Positions 1 through 10,077 of a stretch of 64,000 nucleotides of DNA are shown piece after piece; the stretch's first letter is position 1, and every line of letters begins with the position of its first letter. Both the position numbers and the translations under genes were made by a program. Origin of the DNA: Tupaia tana (taxonomy: Eukaryota > Chordata > Mammalia > Scandentia > Tupaiidae); assembly GCA_026018925.1 (NCBI GenBank), contig JAKSZU010000005.1:86073386-86137385 (forward strand). The letters are read 5' to 3'. The notes beneath the pieces were generated by a model. It made no database searches and was not told where the DNA came from. It was given only the letters and a program-made list of their open reading frames with translations.

Positions 1-110
1 CTCATGGGGGGATGACCTCTCACTTTCTGTCTCTCTACCTCTCTTTGTCTCTCTCTGGCGAATGCATGGCACCCTGTGGCAAAAATCTCTCAAAAAAAAA
101 GGAAATAAAA
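1..110 (+). mobile_element. tRNA-derived SINE (type A), 3' end only
   Basis: The window opens inside the body of a SINE. The CT-rich tract, the GGCGAATGCA stretch and a GCAAAAATCTCTC motif followed by an A-tail match the 3' half of the full copies elsewhere here. The tRNA-like head lies outside the window. Confidence 0.85.
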
Positions 111-239
111 AAGATCTAAAAAAATGGTGTGTGAAAGTTACATGGGTTTTATTTGAGCATTGAATGGTGGCCACCTTTATGGAAAATAAGACTGAATCCA
201 ATGAGAGAGTAGCTAAATTTCTAAATTGAATTCCTGGCT

Positions 240-1330
240 TATACAAGTTTCTGTGCCAGACTCCATCTGTCTGTCTTTTGTCACTCACTGTAGTATCTCC
301 CAGGCTCATGCAAGTTTATGCAAATAACAGAATTAACTTCTTTTTATAAGGATGATTAATACTTCATTTTGATTGTGTGATTGTGTGTGGTATGGATTAC
401 ATTTTATAAATCCATTCATCTGTAGATGGACACTTTTGTTTTTTTCTGTATCTTTAATTTTGTGATTAATGCTATAATAGAAGTACAAATATTTCTTCAA
501 GAGACTGATCTTTTTGCCTTAGGGTATACACTCAGTAAAGGGTTTGCTGAGTCATATGTAATTCTATACATACTTTTTTGGGGGACCTCTTGTTTTCTAT
601 AATGTTTGTGCCAATTTACTTTTTGACAGTAACATATAAGGGTTTTCTTTTCTCCACATCATCATCAGCATTTGTTATTTATTGTTTTTTAGATGAAAGT
701 CACTATTTTTCACATGATGGTCAGTTGTGGTTAGATAATCTCTTGTCCTTTTTTTTTTTTTTTTCTTTTTAATTGCCAGAGAGCATGTGAAATCACCAGA
801 GAGAAACAGAAGTAGACAGAGAGAGGGAGAAATTTCCTCCCCCTAAGAGGTAAACAAAATCCCCTTTTTTCCATTTCTTTATCTTGTTAGGATTGCAGTC
901 ATGCAAGCATTCATACCTGGTGTGTTTTTCAAGCTACCATGAATGGCCACATGGGATCTAGCTCTCTTAACTGTAAAACAATGGGACCAGCCCTCCTTAG
1001 TATTTTGACATGTATTGTTCTGATGGTTAGTTGTGTTGTGCACCATTTCACATATCAGTTGGCCCGTCAAATGTTTGCTTTGGAAAAATTTCTATTTAAT
1101 CTCCTTTCCCATTTTTAATTGACTAATTTATTTTGTTTCACTTTTTGAATTTTATTTACTTACTTATTTTTATTTTATTTATTTTATTTTTGATTTTATA
1201 TGAGTTGAGTTTCTTATATATTTTGGATTTTAGCTCCTTTTTTGGAGCTATAATTTGCCATTATTTTTCTCATTCTGTGGGCTACATTTTCCTTTGTTGA
1301 TTTAATAGATTGTTGCTATAATTAAGCTTG
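240..1330 (-). mobile_element. Old LINE-1 3' region, antisense, split by a SINE
   Basis: Read on the minus strand this resembles the end of a mammalian L1 and its 3' region. The plus strand shows diagnostic antisense phrases such as CCATTCATCTGTAGATGGAC, TTTCTCCACATCATCATC and CTTATATATTTTGGATTTTA in the expected order. It is interrupted by an old SINE at about 749-1003. Highly diverged, no open frame. Confidence 0.75.
749..1003 (-). mobile_element. Old tRNA-derived SINE inside L1
   Basis: A poly-T run starting near 749 is followed by the reverse complement of the SINE body (AGAGCATGTG, GAGAGAGGGAGAAATTTCC) and a decayed head ending near GGGACCAGCC. It splits the surrounding antisense L1, so it is younger than that L1. 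Edges are approximate. Confidence 0.6.
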
Positions 1331-1334
1331 GACT

Positions 1335-1859
1335 CTGAGGTAGTGACAAATGTGGAGGAGGGGGATATTCCATAATTTCATTATTAGATTTCAGTCTATT
1401 ATTTGTTCTATGTCCCTAGACTGTGACCTTCACATTGTTTCTTATTTTCTTCTCCCTATTAGGTGAGACAGGAAGTTAGAGACTAGAGTTGGGAGCATTC
1501 TCTATTACCACTGTGACATAAGGTTTTATAAAATGTTTTCTCCTAAAAAGTAGATTTTTATTAAGTATTTCTCTGGCAAAATTTAAAAAATGTTTATTAC
1601 TCTACCTTTAGAGTGATGAGGTAATTATTTTCCTTGCTTTTTATTATGAGAAACTAATGAGTTCTTAAGGTAACACTCATGGAAGTATGTGTGTGTGTGT
1701 GTGTGTTATGAATGCTAAGACTTAGCTGTTTGGAGACTTTTACTCACATATTAGAACACATTAAACTTGCAGCACTTCATTAAAGGTGTCATTTATTACC
1801 TTCATCATTAAAAATTACTACAAAATTATATGCAGCTAGTTTCCTACATTCTTTCATTA
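1335..1859. other. No recognised gene; short (TG)n
   Basis: AT-rich sequence with no repeat family I recognise and no convincing frame. A TG dinucleotide run of about 19 bp lies at 1688-1706. Confidence 0.5.
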
Positions 1860-1873
1860 GAAAATTTGATACT

Positions 1874-2144
1874 GGGAACAGCAGTTAGCATAATGGCTAT
1901 GTCACTGGACTCCCACGTAGTCGACCGCGGTTCGCGTCTCGGACCCGGCGGCTTAAAACTCACGCTGGGCACATGTGCGTGCGTGCCCAAGATCCCAGGA
2001 GGAGAATGGAAGAGAAGGAATTGTGGCGTGGCCATCCCCCCTGGGGGGTGATTTCTCGCTTTCTGTCTCTCTGTCTCTCTCTGTCTGGCGAGCGCACACG
2101 CCCTATAGTGAAAACCTCTCAAAAAAAAAAAAAAAAAAAAAAAA
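1874..2144 (+). mobile_element. tRNA-derived SINE (type A), full length
   Basis: Full copy from GGGAACAGCAGTTAGC through the CpG-bearing head, body and CT tract to a 24-bp A-tail. It is flanked by a 14-bp TSD, GAAAATTTGATACT at 1860-1873 and GAAAACTTGATACT at 2145-2158, showing target-primed insertion. Many CpGs survive, suggesting a relatively recent copy. Confidence 0.95.
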
Positions 2145-2160
2145 GAAAACTTGATACTAA

Positions 2161-2213
2161 CAACATTTAATTCAGTAATTCTTTTCTTTAACAACATTTA
2201 ATTCAGTAATTCT
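2161..2213 (+). repeat. 31-bp tandem duplication beside a SINE
   Basis: The unit starting CAACATTTAATTCAGTAATT occurs at 2161 and again at 2192. Part of it recurs at 2478, beyond the next SINE, as that SINE's TSD. The tandem duplication therefore predates or accompanies the SINE insertion. Confidence 0.8.
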
Positions 2214-2476
2214 TTTTTTTTTTTTTTTTTTTTTTTGAGTGAGAGATTTTTTTACTATAGTTTTCATGTGTTTTCCAGGGACACAGAGAGATAGAAAGTG
2301 AGAAATCACCCCAGGGGGGATGGCCATGCTACAGTCCCTTCTCCTCCATTCTCTTGGTATTTGGGGCACATACACATGTGCCCACCATGAGTTTTAAGTT
2401 GTCAGGTCAGAGCCTTGTACTGCTGTCAATCACATGGGAGTCCAGCAATGTAAGTATTAGGCCATCTGCTGTTGTC
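2214..2476 (-). mobile_element. tRNA-derived SINE (type A), diverged
   Basis: Poly-T followed by the reverse-complement body, ending in a decayed head (GCCATCTGCTGTTG). The TSD TTAATTCAGTAATTCT lies at 2198-2213 and again just after the element. It sits almost head-to-tail with the SINE at 1874, in the opposite orientation. Confidence 0.9.
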
Positions 2477-2499
2477 TTAATTCAGTAATTCTCATGATT

Positions 2500-3235
2500 T
2501 TTTTCTTATTATGTAGGAAAACTTTAAATATGAGACTTACCTTGAGACTTTTTATTTCCACCTTTTATAATGTCACAACTTTAATGAAACTTTTGCTTAT
2601 GTGAGGTGATAAAAATAAAATTGAAGGATAACTTATTACATTTAGGATGTATTGTCTGCAATTTTGAGCAAGTCATTTTTATTTTCCATTCTCTTTTGAT
2701 ACCCTCTTTGGTGGTTTGATGTTGAATAGTTTGACGCTTCCCAATATCAGTTACATAGACTTCTACATGCACAAATTTTATTGTTGAAGTATGAGAGTCA
2801 AATAAAATTTCAAACAATTTACTCTCCTTAGAAAACTTTTCAAAAAAATAAAGCTGCTTTAGAAGGTGCTTCCCACATATAAAGGATGAATTCAAGAAAG
2901 AAGGAGAATCTAGATTTAAGAATCGGAAGATCAGACTCAACATAAAGGCAATAGAATAACCAGGTTAATGCTAAGGGGAAACACCGAGATGAGCAGTGTG
3001 AGATGCAGAAACAACTCTGTATATAGGAGTAGGGAAATAGACTGTGAGAAAGATTTCTCCAAGAAGATAAATTTGATAAAGTGTCCCATGTATCTGCAAA
3101 TACTCAGAGAAGATTTTAATAACTAAGAGAGAATTAATTGACGAGTGATAATTGCATAGAAAACTAAGTAAAAAAAGCAATGCAATTTTTACCTCTAGGG
3201 AAATAAGAGAAAACAAGAACGTAAAAGTAATTTCA
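2500..3235. other. No recognised feature
   Basis: AT-rich sequence without a repeat I can name. A 120-codon minus-strand frame (2581-2943) has no domain or motif I recognise, so I do not call a gene. Confidence 0.45.
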
Positions 3236-3236
3236 G

Positions 3237-3284
3237 AGTGTGTGTGTGCATGTGTGTGTGTGCACGAGTGTGTGCGCACGAGTA

Positions 3285-3337
<53 letters not shown>

Positions 3338-3341
3338 GAGA
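3237..3341 (+). repeat. Compound microsatellite (TG)n-(GA)n
   Basis: A TG-rich tract with CA interruptions runs to about 3306 and passes into a GA tract to about 3341. Long frames here on both strands are low-complexity artefacts. Confidence 0.95.
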
Positions 3342-3349
3342 TACAGCTG

Positions 3350-3781
3350 TTTTATCCACCATGGCACTGGTTGTTCTAATATAATTTGCATTTTTCATTA
3401 CATTTTCCAGAACATATTGAGCAGAATCATAAGTTTTTACCTTGTATTGACAATACTCCATATGGTTCACTGAGAAACTATATCACCATTATGTATATAG
3501 CATTGGATAGCACTTAATGTTTTTAATCAAATATGACTTCAGAATTCCATCTGTGCTGTATGAGGATATGAAAGCATGTTAATTTCCCCCCCCAAACTAT
3601 GTGTCGGTTTATCCTTTATTATTTAGTTCCTTATTTTTCAGTTTGCTAATTATTTTTAGAAACTAAATATCACTTAATGACTTAAAAAAATTCTATATTT
3701 ATACCTAGGAACATAATTAATTTGCTTTCAACAATGATATTTTACTAACACATACTAAATGAGCAAATACTAGAGTCAATC
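3350..3781. other. No recognised feature
   Basis: Ordinary AT-rich sequence with a C8 run near 3585. No gene or named repeat seen. Confidence 0.45.
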
Positions 3782-3795
3782 AAAATGAAATTATT

Positions 3796-4063
3796 GGGAT
3801 CAGCAGTTAGTGTAATGGCTATGTCACTGAACTCCCATGTAGTTTACTGCGGATCGAGTTCCGAACCCAGTGGCTTAAAACTCACACGGGGCGCATGTGC
3901 GTGCGTGCCCAAGATCCCGAGAGAGAATGGAGGAGAAGATATTGTGGCATGGCCACCCCCCTGGGGGGTGATTTCTTGCTTTCTATCTCTCAGTCTCTCT
4001 CTGTCTTTCTAGCGAGTGCACACACTCTATAGCAAAAACCTCTAAAAAAAAAATAAAAGAAGA
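3796..4063 (+). mobile_element. tRNA-derived SINE (type A), full length
   Basis: Complete copy with head, CCCCCCTGGGGGG inverted repeat, CT tract and A-tail. The 14-bp TSD AAAATGAAATTATT is exact at 3782-3795 and 4064-4077. Confidence 0.95.
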
Positions 4064-4327
4064 AAAATGAAATTATTTTATGGATGGAAAAGGGACATTT
4101 TGACAACTAAATAATTTTCCCATTAGTTAATATTATATGTAAAGAAATATTTTTTTTGCTTATCTATTGATTGTTCTTTGATTATTATTATCTTACATAG
4201 TTCTGATGAAATTAATATTTGATCTATGACATGATAATCAATAAAACAAAATATGTAACAAAAATCCCTATATTGGAAGGACTAATATTGTTAAAGTGTC
4301 CATACTATCAAAAGTTATCTACTGATT

Positions 4328-4516
4328 GGGAACCAGCAGTTAGCGTAATGGCTATGTCGCTGGACTCCCACGTAGTCGACCGCGGTTCGCGTCTCGGACC
4401 CGGTGGCTTACAACTCACGCCGGGCGCATGTGCGTGCGTGCCCAAGATCCCGAGAGGAGAATGGAGGAGAAGGGATTGCGGCGTGACCACCCCCCCTGGG
4501 GGGTGATTTCTCGCTT
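4328..4516 (+). mobile_element. tRNA-derived SINE lacking its 3' part
   Basis: A CpG-rich copy with intact head and body stops right after GTGATTTCTCGCTT and has only an AAA tail, with no CT tract or CCCTATAG motif. A 13-bp exact TSD, TTATCTACTGATT, brackets it (4315-4327 and 4521-4533). The truncation therefore existed at insertion. Confidence 0.92.
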
Positions 4517-5170
4517 AAATTTATCTACTGATTCAATGCCATCCCTATGAAAATTTAAATATTTTTTACAAGTTTAAAAATATCCTAAAATTTATATAGA
4601 ACCACAATAGTCCATGAACATCCACAATTCTTGAGCAAGAAGAACAAAGATAGAGGTATCTCATCACTTGACTCCAAAATATACTGAAGAGCTATAGTAA
4701 CCCAAACAGTAGGATATGCACAGAAAATATCAACCAGTGCAACACAATAGAGAGCCAAGAAATATATCGACATATCTTTGTGGTAAATTATGTTTCTGTG
4801 AAGGTGGCAAGAAATAGCAATAGACACAGAACAGTCTCTTCAAAAAACATTGTCAGGGAAAGTGAGTATCTACGGGAAAGGGAGAAGAGTCATATCACAT
4901 CATACAAAAAGGTCAACTCACAATAGATTAAAGACTTACATGTAGGAGTTGAAACTATTAGCACTACTAGAAAAACAGGGGAAAAGCTCTAAACTCCATG
5001 AGATTGGTCTGGGAAATGGATTATTTTTGGATGAAACTTTAAAAAATACAGACAGCAAAAGCAAAAGTAGAAAAAGCAGGAGTAGAAAAATGGCATGCCT
5101 CAGACTAAAAAGCTTCTTCACATCAAAAGAAATGATCAATTGACTAAAAGGGAACTTCAGGAAATACCTG

Positions 5171-5408
5171 TGGTCCAGCAGGTGTCAAGGAGGTAGAGAC
5201 AGCCAGATTCCCACATGGCCAACTTCTTGGTTCAAGCCCCACATTGAGTGGTTTGAAAATTACGTTGAATGTGTGCCCAAAAAGAATGGAAAAGAGATTG
5301 TGGTGTGGCCATTCACCCTTTAGAGTAGGGGTGATTTCTCATTTTTTTTTTTTTTTTTTTTTCTCTCTCTCTCTCTCTCTCAGAAGCATATATACCCTAT
5401 ACCAAAGA
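5171..5408 (+). mobile_element. Old tRNA-derived SINE inside L1
   Basis: Begins GGTCCAGCAGG, carries a decayed head and body, a T-rich then CT-rich tract near 5341-5382, and ends with a CCCTATACC motif. L1 sequence resumes directly after it. Confidence 0.8.
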
Positions 5409-5654
5409 AATGAACAAAATATAAAGTATTTGCAAGTTATGTATCTCATAAGAAGTTAATTTAAAAAATATATGAGGAAGTTTAACAACAAAATAGAAAT
5501 AAAAAAAACTGAATAACCTGATTTTAAAATGTGCTGAGATTTTTAAAAGAAATTATCAAAAACAACATGCAAATAGCCAGCTGTTACATGGGAAAAAAAT
5601 GTTCACTATCACTATTTATTCACTCACTCTTTTACTGACAGTGTGTTTCTGTTT

Positions 5655-5840
5655 CTCTTCAACACAGTGATTTTTTTTTTCCTTTGGATATATACCATGA
5701 AGTGTGATTATGGATTATGTAATAGTTCCAGTTTTAATTATGAGTAACCTTAATCTTGTTTTCCATAATGGATCCACCAATATTTTACCCATCAACAGTG
5801 TATACAATTTGTATATGGGTTGGGAAAACAAACCATTTTT
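5655..5840 (-). mobile_element. LINE-1 3' fragment, antisense
   Basis: Plus-strand phrases TTGGATATATACCATGAAGT, CCATAATGGATCCACC and ATCAACAGTGTATA are the antisense of an L1 3' region. It abuts the sense L1 ending near 5640, so this is either a rearranged element or two separate insertions. Confidence 0.7.
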
Positions 5841-6350
5841 TTAAAAATTCTAATTCACTTATATTCATTTATCTTACTGATTAACTTATATTTTATTGAA
5901 CAATCACTCTGAAGCAGACATCATTATGAGTATTTATCATTTGCAGGGGACCATAAAACATTTGTTTTCAAAATGAAATTTATGGAAAGTTAACGAAAAA
6001 TATAATAAACTATAAAATAGTGATATATACAAGTTAATGTTGAATACCTCAAAATGTCACAACTAATTCTTCTTCAGAATAAAATGCACAAGATGAATAG
6101 ATTACCCTGTGTGAAATATTTAAGAAATAATGCTAATTTCGCTCATTAAGAGTTATTTACACTCAAGCCACGGTTGTGGGAAGTACCTTCAAAGGGAGCC
6201 TCTGTGTGATCTTACATTGCACTTTTAAAACCGGAAGTATTAGTCTTTTTTTTTTAATTCAAAATTCTTCAGTTATAAAATTTTGAAATTTTACTTCTTC
6301 TGAGAAAGGATTTGGATAGCAAGTGAGAAATCTGTCAAAAATGAGATCAT
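5841..6350. other. No recognised gene
   Basis: AT-rich; a short stretch near 5880-5940 vaguely resembles ancient L2/MIR-type sequence. Nothing coding seen. Confidence 0.4.
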
Positions 6351-6351
6351 G

Positions 6352-6595
6352 GCCCAGTCTGGTGGCGCAGTTGATAGCAAATAAAAATGCATTGCTAGAA
6401 GCCACAGGGAGGACCGTAAGATCAGACTGGCTTGGTTGACCTGAAACACACACACATATCCATGTGCAGACCCAAGATCCCACTGAACTGAAGGGTTGGA
6501 GAAGGGGGATCATGGCCTGATGAGTCACTGCAGAGAGTGGTCTTCTCTCTTTCTCTCATGAATGCACACATACTCTTTATCATTAATTTTTAAAA
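6352..6595 (+). mobile_element. Type C tRNA-like SINE
   Basis: Starts GGCCCAGTCTGGTGGCGCAG, a tRNA-like head different from type A. It then runs into a body with AAGATCCCAC, a CT tract and a T/A-rich end. Similar sequences occur near 22.2, 28.0, 32.0, 33.3, 48.9, 52.7 and 56.4 kb. Confidence 0.7.
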
Positions 6596-6754
6596 ATATG
6601 CAGCACAATATATTTTCATTATCAATTTTCATGTGCAATTATGTCAGAATATCAGTTTTTCCTACACTGTTACTGCCCAGGGAAAGGATGCCCTAGTCAT
6701 GCTTCTATCTATGGGGGGAATATATACAACTTTACCTTTCTAATATAGTTCTTG

Positions 6755-7294
6755 ACTTGGAGAGAATTCCAAGATGGCCTCTCAAGATACTCATCCTCTT
6801 GGACGCTATTTCCAAATTATTTATTGAAATATTAATAAAGGTGCTGCTGTGAACAATTTCACAGGTAGATTTAAGGTACCAAATCAGTTGTTGTTAAGTT
6901 AGAGATATTATACTTGGGAGGGCCTAACCTTGTTAGAAAAACCTTTAGAAAAGATTCTGCTCCCCCAAATGAAAGAGATCCAAGCTTGAGAAGGTAGCAA
7001 AGAGAGCAAGACTCTCCATTGCTGATTTTAACAGAGGGCAACAGGATGGAATGACAAGGAATGTAAGTGACTTTGAGAAGCTGAGAGTACAACCAAGCTG
7101 ACAACCAGCTGGAAGACAGTTCTACAACTGCCAGAAACTAAATTCTGACAACTCAAGTGAACTTAAAAGTAATTCTGCTCCAGTGATTTCAAAAAAACAC
7201 CAAACAAACAGTATAGTCTATAACGTAATATTAGTCTGTGATTCTCAGAGCAGAGAAGCCAGTTATGCTGTGACCAGGCTTTTAACCTACAGAG
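6755..7294 (+). mobile_element. MLT1-like MaLR LTR, diverged
   Basis: The order of diverged segments (AAGATGGCCTCTCAAGATAC, GGGAGGGCCTAACC, GAAGACAGTTCT, GAGCAGAGAAGCCAG, TTAACCTACAGAG) follows the layout of a mammalian MLT1-type LTR as I remember it. The last part of the LTR is missing where a DNA transposon begins at 7295. Ancient solo-LTR-like relic. Confidence 0.55.
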
Positions 7295-7720
7295 CAGCAG
7301 TCCCCCAAAATTTGGGCACTAGGGATCATTTTCACAGAAGACTTTTTTCCACAGAAGGGGAGGTGGTAGTTTAGGGATGTTTTCAACCCATTACATTTAC
7401 TATGCACTTTGTCTCTATTATTAAAAAATGGCAATATATAATAAAATAATTCTAAATTCACCATAAGGCAGAATCAGTGGTAGCACTGACCTTGTTTTTC
7501 TGTAAATAGAACGTCCCATCTGGCTGCTCCTTGAGAACCTAACGCCACTGCTAATCTGACAGGGAGCTCAGGTGGTAATGGGAGTGATGGGAAGAGGCTG
7601 TAAATGCAGCTGAAGCTTTGCTCCCTCGTCCACTGCTCACCTCCTGCTGTGCAGCCCAGTTCCTAAGAGGCAATGGACAGACTGGTACCAGTCCATGGCC
7701 CAGGAGTTGCAGACCCTTGG
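7295..7720. mobile_element. Non-autonomous hAT/Charlie-type DNA transposon
   Basis: The left end CAGCAGTCCCCCAAAATTTG and the right end GGAGTTGCAGACCCTTGG are degraded inverted terminal repeats of the CAGGGGTCCCCAACC type. Internal landmarks (GCAGAATCAGTGG, CTAATCTGACAGGGAGCTCA, CTCACCTCCTGCTGTGCAGC) match a known eutherian Charlie-group element. 426 bp, no transposase frame. The 8-bp TSD is too decayed to call. Confidence 0.75.
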
Positions 7721-7727
7721 AGTAGAG

Positions 7728-7850
7728 GACTAGAGGAAGGAGATGCAGCCTGGCAAGACTCTGTGGCAGGGTGCTCATCTCTTTTCTTTCTCTCTCTCTT
7801 TCTTTCACACTCTCCTTTCTTTCACTCTCTCAAGCATATGGATAAGCTTG
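7728..7850 (+). repeat. Pyrimidine tract, possible SINE 3' fragment
   Basis: The phrase GTGGCAGGGTGCTCATCTC followed by TTTC/CTCT repeats resembles the 3' part of type C SINEs, but no head is visible. Confidence 0.4.
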
Positions 7851-7876
7851 TACATGAATAACAAAGACAAATTTAT

Positions 7877-8106
7877 TTAGAGAGAGATATTTTTGCTAAA
7901 GGGCATGTGTGCTTGACAGAGACAGAAAGTGAGAAATCACCTTGGGAAGGATGGCCACAGCACAATCCCTTCTCCTCCATCCTCCTTTCAGGAACTTGGG
8001 TACATATGCACACTCACCTGGCATTATTTTAAGACACCAGGTCTGAGAGTGGACCAATGGTCGAGAGTCCAGTGATATAATCATTGCACCATCTACTGGT
8101 ACTGGA
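7877..8106 (-). mobile_element. tRNA-derived SINE (type A), diverged
   Basis: Reverse-complement order: TTTTTGCTAAAGGGCATGTG, body with GAGAAATCACC, TCCCTTCTCCTCCAT, then a head ending CACCATCTACTGGTAC. The poly-T tail is short. Most CpGs are lost, so it is an older copy. Confidence 0.85.
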
Positions 8107-8153
8107 AACAAAATTTTAAAAATGTATTATTTAGCCTACAAAATGTAAAGTTG

Positions 8154-8155
<2 letters not shown>

Positions 8156-8200
<45 letters not shown>

Positions 8201-8228
8201 AACACACACACACACACACACGCACACA
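8156..8228 (+). repeat. Compound microsatellite (TA)n-(CA)n
   Basis: About 42 bp of TA repeats pass directly into about 28 bp of CA repeats. Confidence 0.97.
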
Positions 8229-8239
8229 TTATGGAATGA

Positions 8240-8730
8240 CTAAATCTAGCTAACTAACATATGTATTACCTCATGGAAATCATTTTTATGGTGAGAATAT
8301 GTTACATTCACTCCTTTAGCAATTTTTTCAAGAATATATCATTAATTATGGTCACTGTGTTATACTATAGATCTCTTGATTTATTCCTCCTAACTAAAAT
8401 TTTATGTCTCTTATCTGTCCAATCACCCCCCACTGAGAAAACACCCTAGCTTCTAATCACCACCCTTCTACAATCTATTTCTATGAGGTCAACTTTTATA
8501 GATTCCACATGTTAGATCATGTCACTTTTGTCTTTCTGTGCCTTGTTTATTTCATTTAAATCGATGTCTTCTGAGTTCACCCATGTTGTTGCAAATGATA
8601 GGATTTCCTTTTTACTGACAATGATTCCATTGTGTGTACATACCACATTTTATCTATTTATCTATTTTTGGACACTTAGGTTGATCTCAGGTGTTGGCTA
8701 TTATAATTCTGCTTAAAGATTTAAATACAA
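8240..8730 (-). mobile_element. LINE-1 3' region, antisense
   Basis: Plus strand shows the antisense of an L1 3' UTR: TCTAGCTAACTAACATATGT, TATGGTCACTGTGTTATACT, TTCACCCATGTTGTTGCAAA, TTGGACACTT-type phrases. Diverged and non-coding. Confidence 0.8.
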
Positions 8731-8984
8731 TTTTAAGTGTTATTCACTAGCCAAAACACTGATGAATTCCAATCCATATAACATTCATTTTCTTTTTAAA
8801 ATATCCCTTTTCATCTGGATGTTTAAATGCAGAATTACAGTTTGGGTGAAAAATAACTTGAGCACCTATTGAATCTTTGGCCTTATTGCAAACCTCTTAG
8901 TTCATCGGCTTTACATAAGTATGTCTTTTGGCCTCTAAGTAACAGAAAAAGCATTTTTCTTTTTCTTTCTCTTACTTATTGTTT

Positions 8985-9245
8985 TTTAAAATTACCTATA
9001 GGGCACATGTATTTGTTGAAGGCACACAAACACACACACACATTAAATGACATAGTACCCACCAGAGGGGATGACAATGCCACAGTTCTTTCTCCTCCAT
9101 TCCCCTCTCAGGATTTTGACCACACATATATACATACATGTGCCCAGTGTGTTTCCCAAGCTGCTGTGTGCAGGACTCAATCTGTGCAGTCAGAAAGCCA
9201 AAATGTGGGATCCAGCCACCTTAACCACCATGCCACCCAGCTTGC
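8985..9245 (-). mobile_element. Old tRNA-derived SINE
   Basis: Landmarks: CCTATAGGGCACATGT, a short CA run, TTTCTCCTCCATTC, GTGCCCAGTGTGTTTC, GTGGGATCCAGCCACC, ending near the head at ACCACCATGCCACCC. The GTGTTTCCCAAGCTGC variant marks an older subgroup also seen near 22.8, 30.7 and 63.0 kb. Confidence 0.8.
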
Positions 9246-9249
9246 CCTT

Positions 9250-10045
9250 TTCATTTATTTTCTTTTCTCCTCATAGAAATAATAGGTTCCAGACAAAGAG
9301 AAAGTCAGTATTATAAGGTGTTTATTTGATCCTAGTTCCACATGCTGAACTCAGGATAAGTGAGCTAATTAATTCTACTTAGTATGTTGAATTAAAATGT
9401 ACATTTTTGTTTTAATAAAATGCAAAAGAAAGTGAATTTTCAAAACATTTTGAAATGCTCTTTGAAATATTGCCATTTGCATTTACACAGTACAAACACA
9501 CAAACACACAAATAAATAATTTTGGTTATTACTGACTTTCAAAATGATTACAGGTATTTTTTTGAAAAATAAACATAAAGATAATCAAAAGGACTCTGTA
9601 TAGATATTTGTAGTTTTGTGTTCTGTTAGCCTGGTGCACTGAGTTTGAAAATGATTTCTCAGGGAAATAAACTGAGCCCTGTACTAAATAACCAACTGGA
9701 TAAATAAAAACTTATAAATTCATCCTAAATAAGATGCTATTTCACATTTTTGAAATGTTCAACCCTTAAATCAAATTTTCAATTATTTCCTTATTCTGTT
9801 ATATCTAATGCAGTATGAAATACATGATGCCTCAGAGTAGATGTTATCTTTAATTTCAGAACAATTAGTGATTAGTTTTGATTTACTATCAAATCATTAA
9901 TATATTTTCAAATAAAAGATAACATCTGCTATAAGGCATAACATATTACATGCTGAATTAGACATAGCATAAGTAAATAATTTAAAATTTTATTTAAACG
10001 TTGAATACTTTGAAATGTCAAAGGACATTAAAATATTTGTATGTG

Positions 10046-10077
<32 letters not shown>

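Larger units (their letters stand above)
4250..5640 (+). mobile_element. LINE-1 ORF2 3' remnant, sense, with two SINE insertions
   Basis: The plus strand carries the recognisable L1 ORF2 C-terminal coding pattern in order: GGAAGGACTAATATTGTTAA, ATTCAATGCCATCCCTATGA, TATAGAACCACAATAG, and further on AACAACATGCAAATAGCC. Stops and indels break the frame, so it is not functional. A SINE at 4328-4516 and another at 5171-5408 interrupt it. Confidence 0.85.

Noticed and set aside
1844..2197. Arginine/serine-rich frames of 60-140 codons recurring on both strands (for example 25272-25580, 38773-39027, 47027-47335)
   Set aside because: They all translate the same SINE body and CT tract in different frames, which explains their shared peptide phrases. 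No independent coding signal.
2581..2943. 120-codon minus-strand frame
   Set aside because: Low-complexity, aromatic- and lysine-rich composition expected from AT-rich DNA, with no motif, splice or promoter context.
3237..3341. Regular repeats as a CRISPR array
   Set aside because: They are dinucleotide microsatellites with no spacers. Dispersed SINEs are also not arrays, and the window is mammalian.
4585..5143. Frames within L1 ORF2 remnants (also 55685-56035) as genes
   Set aside because: They are fragments of a decayed retrotransposon reverse transcriptase gene with stops and indels.
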